From contig NZ_JAJONE010000001.1 in NCBI RefSeq assembly GCF_024700075.1, positions 1,950,001-2,014,000 on the forward strand: a DNA stretch of 64,000 nucleotides, given 5' to 3'. How positions within the stretch are numbered: the stretch's first letter is position 1; each line of letters begins with the position of its first letter. The notes below the pieces were generated by a model. It was not told the origin of the DNA, made no database searches, and saw nothing but the letters and a program-made list of their open reading frames with translations. This DNA is from Hymenobacter sp. J193 (GTDB lineage Bacteria; Bacteroidota; Bacteroidia; Cytophagales; Hymenobacteraceae). This document shows, piece after piece, positions 37,212-45,269 of this stretch. The position numbers and the translations under genes were made by a program.

Positions 37212-37595
37212 ATGAAATTATTTGTCGCGCTTCTGGCAGCTGCCTGGTGCAGTGTTGCCGTTGCCCACGCCCAAACCACGCCTGCGGTAACTGACTCAAC
37301 CCAGCTCACGCTTCAGCAGCAACAGGACCGGGCCTCCGCCGCCCGAGGTGCCCTGGATACGCAAAAGCGTGAATCGGCCGCTTCCCGCACAGCCGTAAAC
37401 GATTCGAAAGCGCAACTCAACGACCAGAAGCGCGCCATGAAGGAGCAAAAGCAGCAGTTGAAAGACCAGAAGCTGGAATTGCGCCGTCAGCAGGAAGTAG
37501 CCAAGGCCGACCGCCAGCGCGAAAAGGCCGCCAAAGTATTGATGAAGGAAGAAAAGCAGCGGGCCAAAGAAGCCAAGAAGGCGGCCCGCGCCTAA
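37212..37595 (+). CDS. Small exported coiled-coil protein
   Basis: The 127-residue protein has a signal peptide (MKLFVALLAAAWCSVAVAHA) and then a Gln/Lys/Ala-rich helix that should form one long coiled coil (DQKRAMKEQKQQLKDQKLEL). An ATG six codons upstream (37194) is also possible. No family was recognised. High basic charge suggests binding to an acidic partner or surface; that is speculation. It stands between an MFS gene and a DUF6526 gene in the same direction. Confidence 0.65.
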   Translation: MKLFVALLAAAWCSVAVAHAQTTPAVTDSTQLTLQQQQDRASAARGALDTQKRESAASRTAVNDSKAQLNDQKRAMKEQKQQLKDQKLELRRQQEVAKADRQREKAAKVLMKEEKQRAKEAKKAARA

Positions 37596-37703
37596 CGCGT
37601 TCAGTTAATGGAGTATTACGTGACCAACCCGCCGCGTAGCTCCGCCCCGGCACACGGCGTATGTGTGCCAGATACCAAGTAGTGCTCTTTACCGCCACAA
37701 CCC

Positions 37704-38159
37704 ATGCCTTCTTCTTCTCCCACCAACCGCCCTACCGTGCGCTGGTACGTGCCGCACCACTTTATTCTGCTGCCGGCGGCACTGGTCATGGCCTTTTATG
37801 CCGGGCGGCGCTACGCGGCCATAGCCGGCACCGATGATAACAACGCCCGCCTGTGGTTTTGCGTGGCCGCCGGGGCTGTAATTGTGCTGGGCATGCTCAT
37901 CATGATGCGCCAGCACTACGCCCTCACCTTGCAGGACCGCATTATCCGGCTGGAAATGCGTCAGCGCTACTTTGAAATCACCCGCGACAGTTTTCAGCCC
38001 TTCGAGCAGCAGCTCACCTTCAAGCAGATAGCTGCCCTGCGCTATGCCTCCGATGCCGAGCTACCCGGGCTGCTTCAGGCTGCCATCCGTGAGAAACTCT
38101 CCCCCGCCGCTATCCAGGAGCGTATCGATCATGTGGTACCCGACAAGATGAGGGTGTGA
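37704..38159 (+). CDS. DUF6526 family membrane protein
   Basis: The 151-residue protein has the start typical of DUF6526 (VRWYVPHHFILLPAALVMAF) with two membrane helices (about 17-34 and 47-67) and a soluble C-terminal part containing ALTLQDRIIRLEMRQRYFEI and ALRYASDAELPGLLQAAIRE. Function is unknown. It is common in Cytophagales and Sphingobacteria. The gene seems monocistronic. Confidence 0.78.
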   Translation: MPSSSPTNRPTVRWYVPHHFILLPAALVMAFYAGRRYAAIAGTDDNNARLWFCVAAGAVIVLGMLIMMRQHYALTLQDRIIRLEMRQRYFEITRDSFQPFEQQLTFKQIAALRYASDAELPGLLQAAIREKLSPAAIQERIDHVVPDKMRV

Positions 38160-38293
38160 AAACCTGCCATGTGGCGGCCGTAGCCTGGACTTTTTGTCTG
38201 AACTTTGTGTTGCTAGCCTAAGCTGTGGGCAAGAAAGGCCGCTTGCCTTTCCCACATCTTTGGCCGTATTCACTTGCTTCGCTGACTTTCCCG

Positions 38294-38595
38294 ATGATTC
38301 TTTACAACGTCACCACCAGCCTCGACCCGGAAATTGAAGAGCAGTGGGTTGCCTACATGCGCGACACGCATCTGCCTGAGGTAATGGCTACCGGCTTTTT
38401 TTGAAAAGCCAGCTCTGCCGTCTCCTCAATGAGGAAGATGGCGGCATCACCTACGCGGCTCAGTATTACTGCGTAAGCCTAGCGCAGCTGGAAGAGTACC
38501 AGGACGTAGCAGCCCCGGCACTGCGGCAGGAAATCGAGAAGCATTTTGGCGGCCGGTTTGCCTCTTTCCGCACCATGCTGGAAATTGTGGACTAG
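38294..38595 (+). pseudogene. DUF4286 family protein, frame interrupted by a short T-run
   Basis: DUF4286 proteins are about 100 residues, Bacteroidota-specific, of unknown role. The first part reads MILYNVTTSLDPEIEEQWVA to MATGFF and stops at TGA in a run of seven T (38396-38402). The remainder (KSQLCRLLNEEDGGITYAAQ) is in the next frame to the stop at 38595. Adding one T gives ATGFFLKSQLCRLL, the family sequence, and a 100-residue protein. A homopolymer sequencing error is the most likely explanation. Confidence 0.8.
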
Positions 38596-38618
38596 CTTCG
38601 CGTTATGCCTTTAAGCTT

Positions 38619-38648
38619 GAAGAGCCGCCTCTAAAGAGGCGGCTCTTC
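38619..38648. terminator. Terminator between the DUF4286 and GNAT genes
   Basis: A perfect 14-base inverted repeat (GAAGAGCCGCCTCT / AGAGGCGGCTCTTC) with a two-base loop lies between convergent genes. It lacks a strong T-tract but is well placed to serve both. Confidence 0.75.
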
Positions 38649-38698
38649 TGTTATCGGGCAGTATTGTGGCAACCTGTTACTTAAGGGGTACCATATGG

Positions 38699-39199
38699 CT
38701 AGCCCTGCACGGCGGCTTCTACTTCCGGGTGGCAGGCGTAGGCCGCCAGCTGTTCGGATGTCATATTGCCGTTATGCCACTCGGGGTCGAGGTTGGCGCC
38801 TATTTTCTTGTAGAAGCCGATGGCGGGCTCGTTCCATTCGAGCACCTGCCATTTCAGCCGGTGCGCCCCGCTGCGGCGGGCTTCGGCTACCACGGCATCA
38901 AACAGCAGCTTGCCGATGCCGGTGCCCCGGGCTGCTTCCGTCACTACCAGGTCTTCGAGGTAGAGCATCCGGCCTTTCCAGGTGGAATATGCTGTGTAGT
39001 ACAGCGCAATGCCCAGAATTCCCTGCTCCGGCGTTTCGGCCACGAAGAAGCTGAAAATGGGCTGCGGGCCGAATCCGTCGCGGCGCATATCCTCCAGGGT
39101 ATTGGTGACTTCCTGCGGAGCGCGCTCAAACACAGCCAGCTCAACAATGAGCTCGTGGACGCGGGGTAAGTCGGCTTCGGTGCCGCGGCGGATGATCAT
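38699..39199 (-). CDS. GNAT family N-acetyltransferase
   Basis: The 166-residue protein has the GNAT fold: N-terminal MIIRRGTEADLPRVHELIVE, the acetyl-CoA loop AARGTGIGKLLFDAVV (motif R-x-x-G-x-G/A), and a C-terminal NEPAIGFYKKIGA typical of the family. The region ALYYTAYSTWKGRMLYLEDL with the E/D pair suggests similarity to spermidine/diamine N-acetyltransferases. The exact substrate is unknown. Single gene. Confidence 0.88.
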   Translation of the reverse strand: MIIRRGTEADLPRVHELIVELAVFERAPQEVTNTLEDMRRDGFGPQPIFSFFVAETPEQGILGIALYYTAYSTWKGRMLYLEDLVVTEAARGTGIGKLLFDAVVAEARRSGAHRLKWQVLEWNEPAIGFYKKIGANLDPEWHNGNMTSEQLAAYACHPEVEAAVQG

Positions 39200-39287
39200 A
39201 CGTCAGTGCTGAGTAAAGGGGGAGGAATGAAATGGCAAGCCGGCTCCAAACTAAGTAAGGCGCTGGAGCAATTACCTGTAAAATAAA

Positions 39288-39316
39288 TGAGCAACAGCCT
39301 CCGGGGCCATTGCTCA
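39288..39316 (-). terminator. Weak hairpin after the small lipoprotein gene
   Basis: TGAGCAA at 39288-39294 pairs with TTGCTCA at 39310-39316, 28 bases beyond the stop of the small lipoprotein gene on the minus strand. The short stem makes this tentative. Confidence 0.4.
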
Positions 39317-39343
39317 TCATTGATTGCCGACAGCAGGCAAAGC

Positions 39344-39580
39344 CTACATCTGCGGCTGCATTTTCTTGATGGCCTCCGTGGCGTTTACGGCGTTGATTTC
39401 CTGCTTGGCAGCGGCAGCAGCAGCAGTGGCCGAATCCTGACCGGAAACCTCGGCGGGCAGCGGCGGCAGGGGCTTTACCGTGAGGTCCTCATCCTTCTTG
39501 TAGTCGGGGTTGCTGCACGACGACACCGTGAGCGTCAGGGAAGCGCCGGCCAGCAGACCGAGCAAGAGCATTTTTTTCAT
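39344..39580 (-). CDS. Small lipoprotein
   Basis: The 78-residue product has a lipoprotein signal (MKKMLLLGLLAGASLTLTVS with the cysteine at 22, SSC), followed by an acidic then Ala-rich segment (GQDSATAAAAAAKQEIN). No family recognised. It may be a small envelope protein; there is no context to say more. The ATG with a Lys-rich n-region makes the start secure. Confidence 0.65.
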   Translation of the reverse strand: MKKMLLLGLLAGASLTLTVSSCSNPDYKKDEDLTVKPLPPLPAEVSGQDSATAAAAAAKQEINAVNATEAIKKMQPQM

Positions 39581-39676
39581 GGATATAACTAAAAAAGGCA
39601 GGGCCGTTCGGGGTTTGGGGCCGCAAGATACACACGCTGCCCGGAAACGCCTATACGTGTACCGGGCTAAACGAGG

Positions 39677-41881
39677 CTACTTCACCAGCTTGGCTTGCTT
39701 GCCGTAGGGATTCAGGCCCATGTTGTAGAACGCAAACGACCAGATATCGGCCCACTCGTCGATGAGCAGCTTGGTGCTCTTGCCCGCGCCGTGGCCGGCA
39801 TTTACGTCGATGCGGATGAGCTGAGGCTCGGTGCCGGCGTACACGGCCTGCAGGGTAGCCGCAAACTTGAAGGAGTGGGCGGGCACCACCCGGTCGTCGT
39901 GGTCGGCGGTAGTGATGAGCGTGGCAGGATAGGCCACGCCGGCCCGCAGGTTGTGCAGGGGCGAGAACTTGTAGAGGTTCTGAAACTGATGGTAATTTTC
40001 GGAAGTGCCGTACTCGGGGGCCCAGTTCCAGCCGATGGTGAACTTCTGGTAGCGCAGCATATCCATTACGCCCACCGCCGGAAAGGCCACGCGGGCTACA
40101 TCGGGGCGCTGCGTCATGGTGGCGCCCACCAGCAGGCCGCCGTTGGAGCCGCCCGCAATGGCCAGCTTGTCGGGCGTGGTATAGCTCTGGATAGCGAGGT
40201 ACTCGGCGGCGGCAATGAAGTCGTCGAACACATTTTGCTTGCGGGGCGTCATGCCGGCCTGGTGCCAGGCCTCGCCGTACTCGCCGCCCCCACGCAGGTT
40301 GGGAATGGCCAGGACCCCGCCGTTTTCAAGCCACAGCATACGCGCAATGCTGAACGAGGGCGTGAGCGACACGTTGAAGCCGCCGTAGCCATACAGGTAT
40401 GTGGGGTTCTGCCCGTCCAGCTTCAGGCCTTTCCGGTGCACGATAAACATCGGAATCTTCGTCTTGTCCTTGCTGGTATAGAACACCTGGCGCACCACGT
40501 AGTCGTCGGGGTTTACGGCTACTTTGGGCTGGCGGAACACGGTGCTTTGGCCGCTGGTTAGGTCGTAGCGGTAGATGGTGGTGGGATAAGTGAACGAAGT
40601 AAAGGCGTAGTACACTTCCCGGGAATCGGGGCGGCCGCCGAAGCCGCTGGCCGTACCCAGGGCAGGCAGCTCCACGTCGCGCTCAAATTCGCCTTTCGCC
40701 GAGTACACCTTCACGGCGCTGCTGGCGTCTTTCAGGTAGGTAGCTATGAGCTTGCCGCCAACCTGCGCTACTTCTTCCAGCTTATCTTCCGTCTGGGGCA
40801 GTACGTCCTGCCAGTTGCTTTCCTGGGGCTTGGCAGGATCTACCAGCACCAGCCGGTAGCGCGGAGCCTTGTGGTTGGTAAGCACCAGGAGCTTGCCCCC
40901 CACGTTCCCGACCACGGAATGGTTGTGCTCATAGGTGCTGCCAACGGTCTGGAAGCGGCCGGCCTCCTTGGCGTTGTTCAGGTCGCGCACCAGCAAACGG
41001 TTACCGTCGGCCTTTCCATCGGTGAGGTAAATGATCAGGAACCGCTCGTCGTCGGTGGTGCCGGCGTAGCGGAAGCCCAGGGGCATTTTGGCGTCTTCGT
41101 ACACCAGCTTATCGGCGCTTTGCGGGGCACCCAGCTGGTGGTAGTAGACCTTATGAAACTCATTTTTGCCTGCCAGCTGACTTTCGCCGGCTTTGGGGGC
41201 ATCGTAGCGGCTGTAGTAAAAGCCGTTGCCAGCCCAGGCCGCGCCCGATACTTTCACCCATTCCAGCTCATCGGTCAGAGGCTGGCGGGTTTGCAGATCC
41301 AGCACGCGCAGCTTCTGCCAGTCGGAACCACCGCCCGAGGTAGCGTAGGCCAGGTAGCGGTGGTCGGGCGAGAAGTAAGTGCCGGCCAGGGCGGTGGTGC
41401 CGTCGGCGGAGAACTTGTTGGGGTCGAGTAGCACCGCCTCTTTCTCCTCCCCTACTTTCTGAACGTACAGGACGGCCTGGTTCTGGAGGCCGTCGTTTTT
41501 CTGGTAGTAAAGGTATTCGCCCTCACGCTGGGGCACGCCGTACCGCTCGTAGTTCCACATCTGCGTAAGCCGCGTCCGGATCTGGTCCCGAAACGGAATC
41601 CTGGCCAGATAATCAAACGTAACCTTATTTTCGGCCGTCACCCAGGCTTTGGTTTCGGGCGAGTCGGGGTCTTCCAGCCAGTGGTAGGGGTCGGTTACGG
41701 GTGTGCCGTGGTAGTCGTCGGTATGATTGCTTTTGCGGGCGGCGGGGTAGGCAGCCGCGTGGTGGCGGGAATTATTCACAGCGGAAGAGGTTGAAGCGGC
41801 GTCCGGGCCCGCAGCCGTGCAGGCCGCCAGGGAAGTCACGCCAAAAATCAGCAAAGCCGGTAAGCGTAGAAGGGTGGGCAT
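39677..41881 (-). CDS. Prolyl oligopeptidase family (S9A) lipoprotein
   Basis: S9A peptidases cleave peptides after proline using an alpha/beta-hydrolase domain gated by a beta-propeller. The 734-residue protein has a lipobox (LAAC, Cys 21), the family N-terminus (DDYHGTPVTDPYHWLEDPDS), propeller blades up to about residue 470, and the catalytic domain with nucleophile Ser in AIAGGSNGGLLVGA, Asp in DHDDRVVPAHSF and His in VNAGHGAGKS. All three catalytic residues are present. I chose the ATG at 41881, since it gives the lipoprotein signal. Probably envelope-located. Confidence 0.93.
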   Translation of the reverse strand: MPTLLRLPALLIFGVTSLAACTAAGPDAASTSSAVNNSRHHAAAYPAARKSNHTDDYHGTPVTDPYHWLEDPDSPETKAWVTAENKVTFDYLARIPFRDQIRTRLTQMWNYERYGVPQREGEYLYYQKNDGLQNQAVLYVQKVGEEKEAVLLDPNKFSADGTTALAGTYFSPDHRYLAYATSGGGSDWQKLRVLDLQTRQPLTDELEWVKVSGAAWAGNGFYYSRYDAPKAGESQLAGKNEFHKVYYHQLGAPQSADKLVYEDAKMPLGFRYAGTTDDERFLIIYLTDGKADGNRLLVRDLNNAKEAGRFQTVGSTYEHNHSVVGNVGGKLLVLTNHKAPRYRLVLVDPAKPQESNWQDVLPQTEDKLEEVAQVGGKLIATYLKDASSAVKVYSAKGEFERDVELPALGTASGFGGRPDSREVYYAFTSFTYPTTIYRYDLTSGQSTVFRQPKVAVNPDDYVVRQVFYTSKDKTKIPMFIVHRKGLKLDGQNPTYLYGYGGFNVSLTPSFSIARMLWLENGGVLAIPNLRGGGEYGEAWHQAGMTPRKQNVFDDFIAAAEYLAIQSYTTPDKLAIAGGSNGGLLVGATMTQRPDVARVAFPAVGVMDMLRYQKFTIGWNWAPEYGTSENYHQFQNLYKFSPLHNLRAGVAYPATLITTADHDDRVVPAHSFKFAATLQAVYAGTEPQLIRIDVNAGHGAGKSTKLLIDEWADIWSFAFYNMGLNPYGKQAKLVK

Positions 41882-41974
41882 GGCGAGCGGTGGGAAAGAG
41901 GACGGAAACGACCCGGGCGGAAAGGCATTGCTACAAGGTAACAGCCGCAAGCTAAAGCGCCCGGCGTCTCCCCG

Positions 41975-42667
41975 CTACAGCCGCTGCATACGCCCGACTT
42001 TGGGGATTACCTGAATCAGGAAGCGTTTGTTCCGTTCTTCCTGCCCTTTCGTGGAAGGGTAGCGCCCGGTGCCGTAGAATCCGCTCCCCCCGATGATAAG
42101 CTCAATGCTTTGGTCCTGACTGAAGTTCAGGCCATTCTGCCGCCAGAGGTTGAGCAGATTGAGGGCGCGCCGGTAGCTGAGCTGGTAGGCAAACTGCTCG
42201 TCGCGGCGGTTGCTGGCATCGTTGAAGAGGTAGCGGGCGGCCATGCCTTCCACTATCACCAGGTAGCGCACGTTCTGGGCGCGGGAGCTGGCACTGAGGC
42301 TGCGCAGCTGCTTCTGGAGCAGGCGCCCGGCGGCCAGCAGGGCCGGCTTGTCGCGCTCCTGAATTTCATCACGCCCGGCCTTGAACTGCACGTCCAGCTT
42401 CAGTTCGTAGCGCTCATTGGTGGCGTCGTAGCGGAAGTAGCGCCCCTCCAACCGCCGCAGCGACTCGCGGATGCGCTGAATCTGCTCCAGCTCTATGGCT
42501 TTGGCTTTCAGCTCCCCGTTAGCGGTTTGCAGCTCCTTTTCGCGGTCTTTGAACAGCTTGAAGCTGTACACGAACAGCACCAGCATCACCACAAACAACG
42601 ACGTCATCAGGTCCACGTAGCTGGGCCAGAAAAAGTCGTTGGACTGGCGGTTGGAGGAGTTGTTCAT
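41975..42667 (-). CDS. MotB/ZorB-like protein with OmpA-like domain
   Basis: The 230-residue protein has a single membrane helix near its N-terminus (about 14-36) with the proton-binding-type aspartate Asp19 in FWPSYVDLMTSLFVVMLVLF, exactly the layout of MotB and ZorB. A coiled coil (about 36-72) and an OmpA-like peptidoglycan-binding domain (about 85-225; FKAGRDEIQERDKPALLAAG, SYRRALNLLNLWRQNG) follow. It would form the stator plug of a proton channel with the MotA-like protein encoded upstream. No flagellar genes are present. It is the last gene of the 42-54 kb cluster. Confidence 0.85.
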   Translation of the reverse strand: MNNSSNRQSNDFFWPSYVDLMTSLFVVMLVLFVYSFKLFKDREKELQTANGELKAKAIELEQIQRIRESLRRLEGRYFRYDATNERYELKLDVQFKAGRDEIQERDKPALLAAGRLLQKQLRSLSASSRAQNVRYLVIVEGMAARYLFNDASNRRDEQFAYQLSYRRALNLLNLWRQNGLNFSQDQSIELIIGGSGFYGTGRYPSTKGQEERNKRFLIQVIPKVGRMQRL

Positions 42668-42684
42668 GGACTGAAATGAGGTTC

Positions 42685-43182
42685 TTAAAATTTCTTGACT
42701 GGTGTCTTTCTATTGTTGAGCTCGACCAACCTTATTACTTGGGCTAGTAGTGAAGTAGTGCTGTCATATGTGACGCATTTATCACTGCTGAGTGTTCCGG
42801 CATAATAGTCAGCAAGAAGCTGCTCATGTCCCGCCTTGCTCGTGCCGTTTCGCACATACTGCAATTCGTCCCCAACCTTCGTAACAACCCGGTAACTGGC
42901 AGAGGCACGGTCATTAGCGCTCCTCTCATAGTAGTACACTCCATTGCCGCCGCACACTTCCAGGGTATTCAAAATTGTATCAGCGGCGAAAACAGACTTA
43001 CTCTTCCTAAACTCCGGGCGGATTACCAGCCGCTTAACAAGTTCATCATTGAAAAGCCTGCTGTACTGCTCTGGAATTTTGATTCTGATTATATCATTCT
43101 GCTGCCCATAGGCTTGACTAGTCACTGCTAATAGTAACAGTAGCACCATACTGTTCGACCAGCTTTTGGAAAATTTGTTCAT
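42685..43182 (-). CDS. Small exported protein inside the motor cluster
   Basis: The 165-residue product has a signal peptide (SMVLLLLLAVTSQAYGQ) and a mature part with no recognised motif (RIKIPEQYSRLFNDELVKRL; CGGNGVYYYERSANDRASAS). GC content is visibly lower than the flanking motor genes. It starts 150 bases after the MotA-like stop and ends 17 bases before the MotB-like start, so it is inside the operon. It may be cargo acquired later, or a periplasmic accessory part; neither is established. ATG 43182 is chosen for the signal peptide. Confidence 0.65.
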   Translation of the reverse strand: MNKFSKSWSNSMVLLLLLAVTSQAYGQQNDIIRIKIPEQYSRLFNDELVKRLVIRPEFRKSKSVFAADTILNTLEVCGGNGVYYYERSANDRASASYRVVTKVGDELQYVRNGTSKAGHEQLLADYYAGTLSSDKCVTYDSTTSLLAQVIRLVELNNRKTPVKKF

Positions 43183-43260
43183 GAGCTCATTCCAGTATGC
43201 TCCTTCATGCTTCATCTGGTGTATGCGAAGCCGCAGGTTCTAACATGTTCCGGTGTGATG

Positions 43261-43308
43261 CAACTCCAACGAAGCGGTAGAGATGCTTCGGCTGCGCTCA
43301 GCATGGCG
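43261..43308. repeat. Dispersed-repeat-like segment (GAGATGCTTCGG type)
   Basis: The segment contains GAGATGCTTCGGCTGCGCTC followed by AGCATGGCG. Its complement resembles a short repeat (CATGCTGAGCGCAGCCGAAG type) that I recall as common between genes of Hymenobacter-like genomes. It lies within the operon of the motor cluster, between the MotA-like gene and the small exported-protein gene. A genome-wide copy count is needed. Confidence 0.5.
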
Positions 43309-43331
43309 TTCTTTGGGAACGTGTTTCGGTA

Positions 43332-44792
43332 TTACTGTGGCCGTACCCCGCCGAACAGCTTGTCCATGAACCGCTGGAAACGGTTTTTGGAAGTTGCCTT
43401 CACTAGCACAGCATTCAGGTTGGAAAGTTCCGACAGCAGCTTGGCCTGGATCTGGGAGTCCAGCTCCACTTTGCGGAGCAGTTCGCGCTGGGTGGCCGTT
43501 ACGTCGCGGTTCAGGGCCTGCTGGTTGGTTTCCAGTGCTTTCAATGGGTCGAGCTGGCGCATAATCCGCTCGAATATGTTGTCCTGGTTGAGGCGCTGGA
43601 AGTACTCGCCCCACTTTTCGTAGGCCTGCTGGGCGTCGCGCTCATGATACTGCAGGCGCTTCTGCATCAAGTCGGTAAGAGAGAGGCTGGCCTGGTCGAA
43701 GTACTGCTCGGTGCGGCTGCGCAGGGCGTCCATTTCCGTCTGGTGGCGCTGGAAGAAGTCGAGCTGGTGCTGGATGAGGTTGTCGTTCTGCCCGATGTAC
43801 TGGCCCAGGTCGTTGATACCCCGCTCAAAGCCGCGCAGTCGGTCCAGAATGCCGGCCACGCTGTGGGCCGTGTTGGTGCCCTCGGCCAGCATTTGGTTCA
43901 GCTTCTGCTGGTAGCCCGTAAACTGGCCGAACAACTCCGCCGACTCCCGTACCTTCTCAAATACGGCAATATTGGCCGCCGCCATCTTATCGTAGCCGAT
44001 GGTATCGAGGCGCTGCAGAAACTCGCTCTGCACCCGGATGTTCTCCGTCACCTTCTGCATCAAGGGGTTGAACAGCTCAATCTGCCCCACAAACTGCTGG
44101 TTGAAGGCATCGAGCACCGACTTAAGGTTGGTGAGCGAGCCGGCCATATCGGCGTGCAGCACCGGCAGCAGCTTCACCTGCAGGAAGGTGTAGTACTGGT
44201 TCTGGCGCTCATCTACGCGCTGGCGGGCGCGGCGCACTAGGCCCTGGCCTAGCAGCGTGAGCAGCAGCCCCACGAAGGAGCCCGTCATGGCTATGAGCAC
44301 GCCGGTAAGGAAAGGCCGTAAGGCGTCTTCGTCCGATACTCCGTTGCGGGCAATGCCCACCAGCCCCAGAATCACGCCCAGAAATGTGCCCAGCAGCCCC
44401 AGGTACAGCGGCGTAGCCATACCCGACTGCGCGTCAGTTTCAAGCACCTCGGAGCGGCGCTCCGAAATGTCTTTCAGAATGTCGAAGTCAGCCGCTGCGC
44501 CTTTGTTGTGGCGCAGGTAGTCGTTGGTATCAAGCAGGATATCGCGAAAGTCCTCAGTGGCGGGTTCGGCTTTCAGCAGGTCAGCCAGATAAGCATCGGC
44601 GGGGGCGTCGGCGGCGTAGTCCGGCAGGTCGCGGCCGTCGGGCGTCACGAGGCGGCGCTCCACGCGCAGGGCCGTCCGCTCAGGATAAAGCAGCTCTAGT
44701 CGTCGGGCGCGGGCGCGCGTCTGCAGGAACTCGCGTACCTGCAAGCCCACTACAACCAGTACAACGACTAGTTCGAGAATGATTTCCAGCAT
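43332..44792 (-). CDS. MotA/ZorA-like proton-channel protein with long helical tail
   Basis: The 486-residue protein has three membrane helices: about 3-20 at the N-terminus, then a pair at about 127-147 (LYLGLLGTFLGVILGLVGIA) and 161-182 (FLTGVLIAMTGSFVGLLLTL), the TolQ/ExbB/MotA pair. The region 191-486 is almost entirely helical and probably a long cytoplasmic tail, as in ZorA of the Zorya defence system. The cytosolic part between helix 1 and 2 includes ILKDISERRSEVLE. The paired MotB-like gene is downstream. Unlike Zorya, no helicase or nuclease gene is seen nearby. Function unknown; a force-generating channel is inferred. Confidence 0.85.
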   Translation of the reverse strand: MLEIILELVVVLVVVGLQVREFLQTRARARRLELLYPERTALRVERRLVTPDGRDLPDYAADAPADAYLADLLKAEPATEDFRDILLDTNDYLRHNKGAAADFDILKDISERRSEVLETDAQSGMATPLYLGLLGTFLGVILGLVGIARNGVSDEDALRPFLTGVLIAMTGSFVGLLLTLLGQGLVRRARQRVDERQNQYYTFLQVKLLPVLHADMAGSLTNLKSVLDAFNQQFVGQIELFNPLMQKVTENIRVQSEFLQRLDTIGYDKMAAANIAVFEKVRESAELFGQFTGYQQKLNQMLAEGTNTAHSVAGILDRLRGFERGINDLGQYIGQNDNLIQHQLDFFQRHQTEMDALRSRTEQYFDQASLSLTDLMQKRLQYHERDAQQAYEKWGEYFQRLNQDNIFERIMRQLDPLKALETNQQALNRDVTATQRELLRKVELDSQIQAKLLSELSNLNAVLVKATSKNRFQRFMDKLFGGVRPQ

Positions 44793-44848
44793 AGTGCTAC
44801 GAAGCTACACAACTCGAAGTAAGATAGCAGCCGACTATCCTGCTGATA

Positions 44849-45250
44849 TCAGAAGATGGTAGTATGACCTACTCCACCATGCATAGTCAGCGTCTCCCTG
44901 ACATTATGAACATTCTGTTTGGTATAATGCCAGTTTTCATACGGGCCATCCTCCACCCGAAGCTCCCAGCCATTTGTAAAAACCAGGAATAAGCTACCCT
45001 TCCTATCTGCTAGGGCCGACTTAATTTCTGTTCGGAACAGGTCATACCATACGGACCAAGCTTCTTTGCTTCTAGGTTTAAGCTGGCTTTCCTGACCGTA
45101 ACGCGTTAACACAAATGGACCGTGAATATCTAAGTAGCTCTTCTCTGCATCATTGAAAATAAGCCGTGGCAGACCATCAAACTGGACACCATTGATTTGT
45201 AGACCAATAATGGGTAGTTCGTAGTATTTACCAACCTCTCTTACTTTCAT
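44849..45250 (-). CDS. Small immunity-like protein
   Basis: The 133-residue protein has no signal or membrane segment. It is beta-rich with GSLFLVFTNGWELRVEDGPY and ENWHYT near the C-terminus, a pattern that recalls DUF6188-type immunity proteins. GC content is lower than its neighbours. It sits between the proline-rich membrane protein gene and the MotA-like gene, with 19 and 56 base gaps, in the same direction. The immunity link is by resemblance only. Alternatives include a small regulatory subunit of the cluster. Confidence 0.6.
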   Translation of the reverse strand: MKVREVGKYYELPIIGLQINGVQFDGLPRLIFNDAEKSYLDIHGPFVLTRYGQESQLKPRSKEAWSVWYDLFRTEIKSALADRKGSLFLVFTNGWELRVEDGPYENWHYTKQNVHNVRETLTMHGGVGHTTIF

Positions 45251-45269
45251 AAATTAAGCCTTAGGGCGG

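Noticed and set aside
41975..44792. Flagellar motor genes motA and motB
   Set aside because: No other flagellar genes; the long helical tail and the cluster context fit a ZorAB-like or novel channel better.
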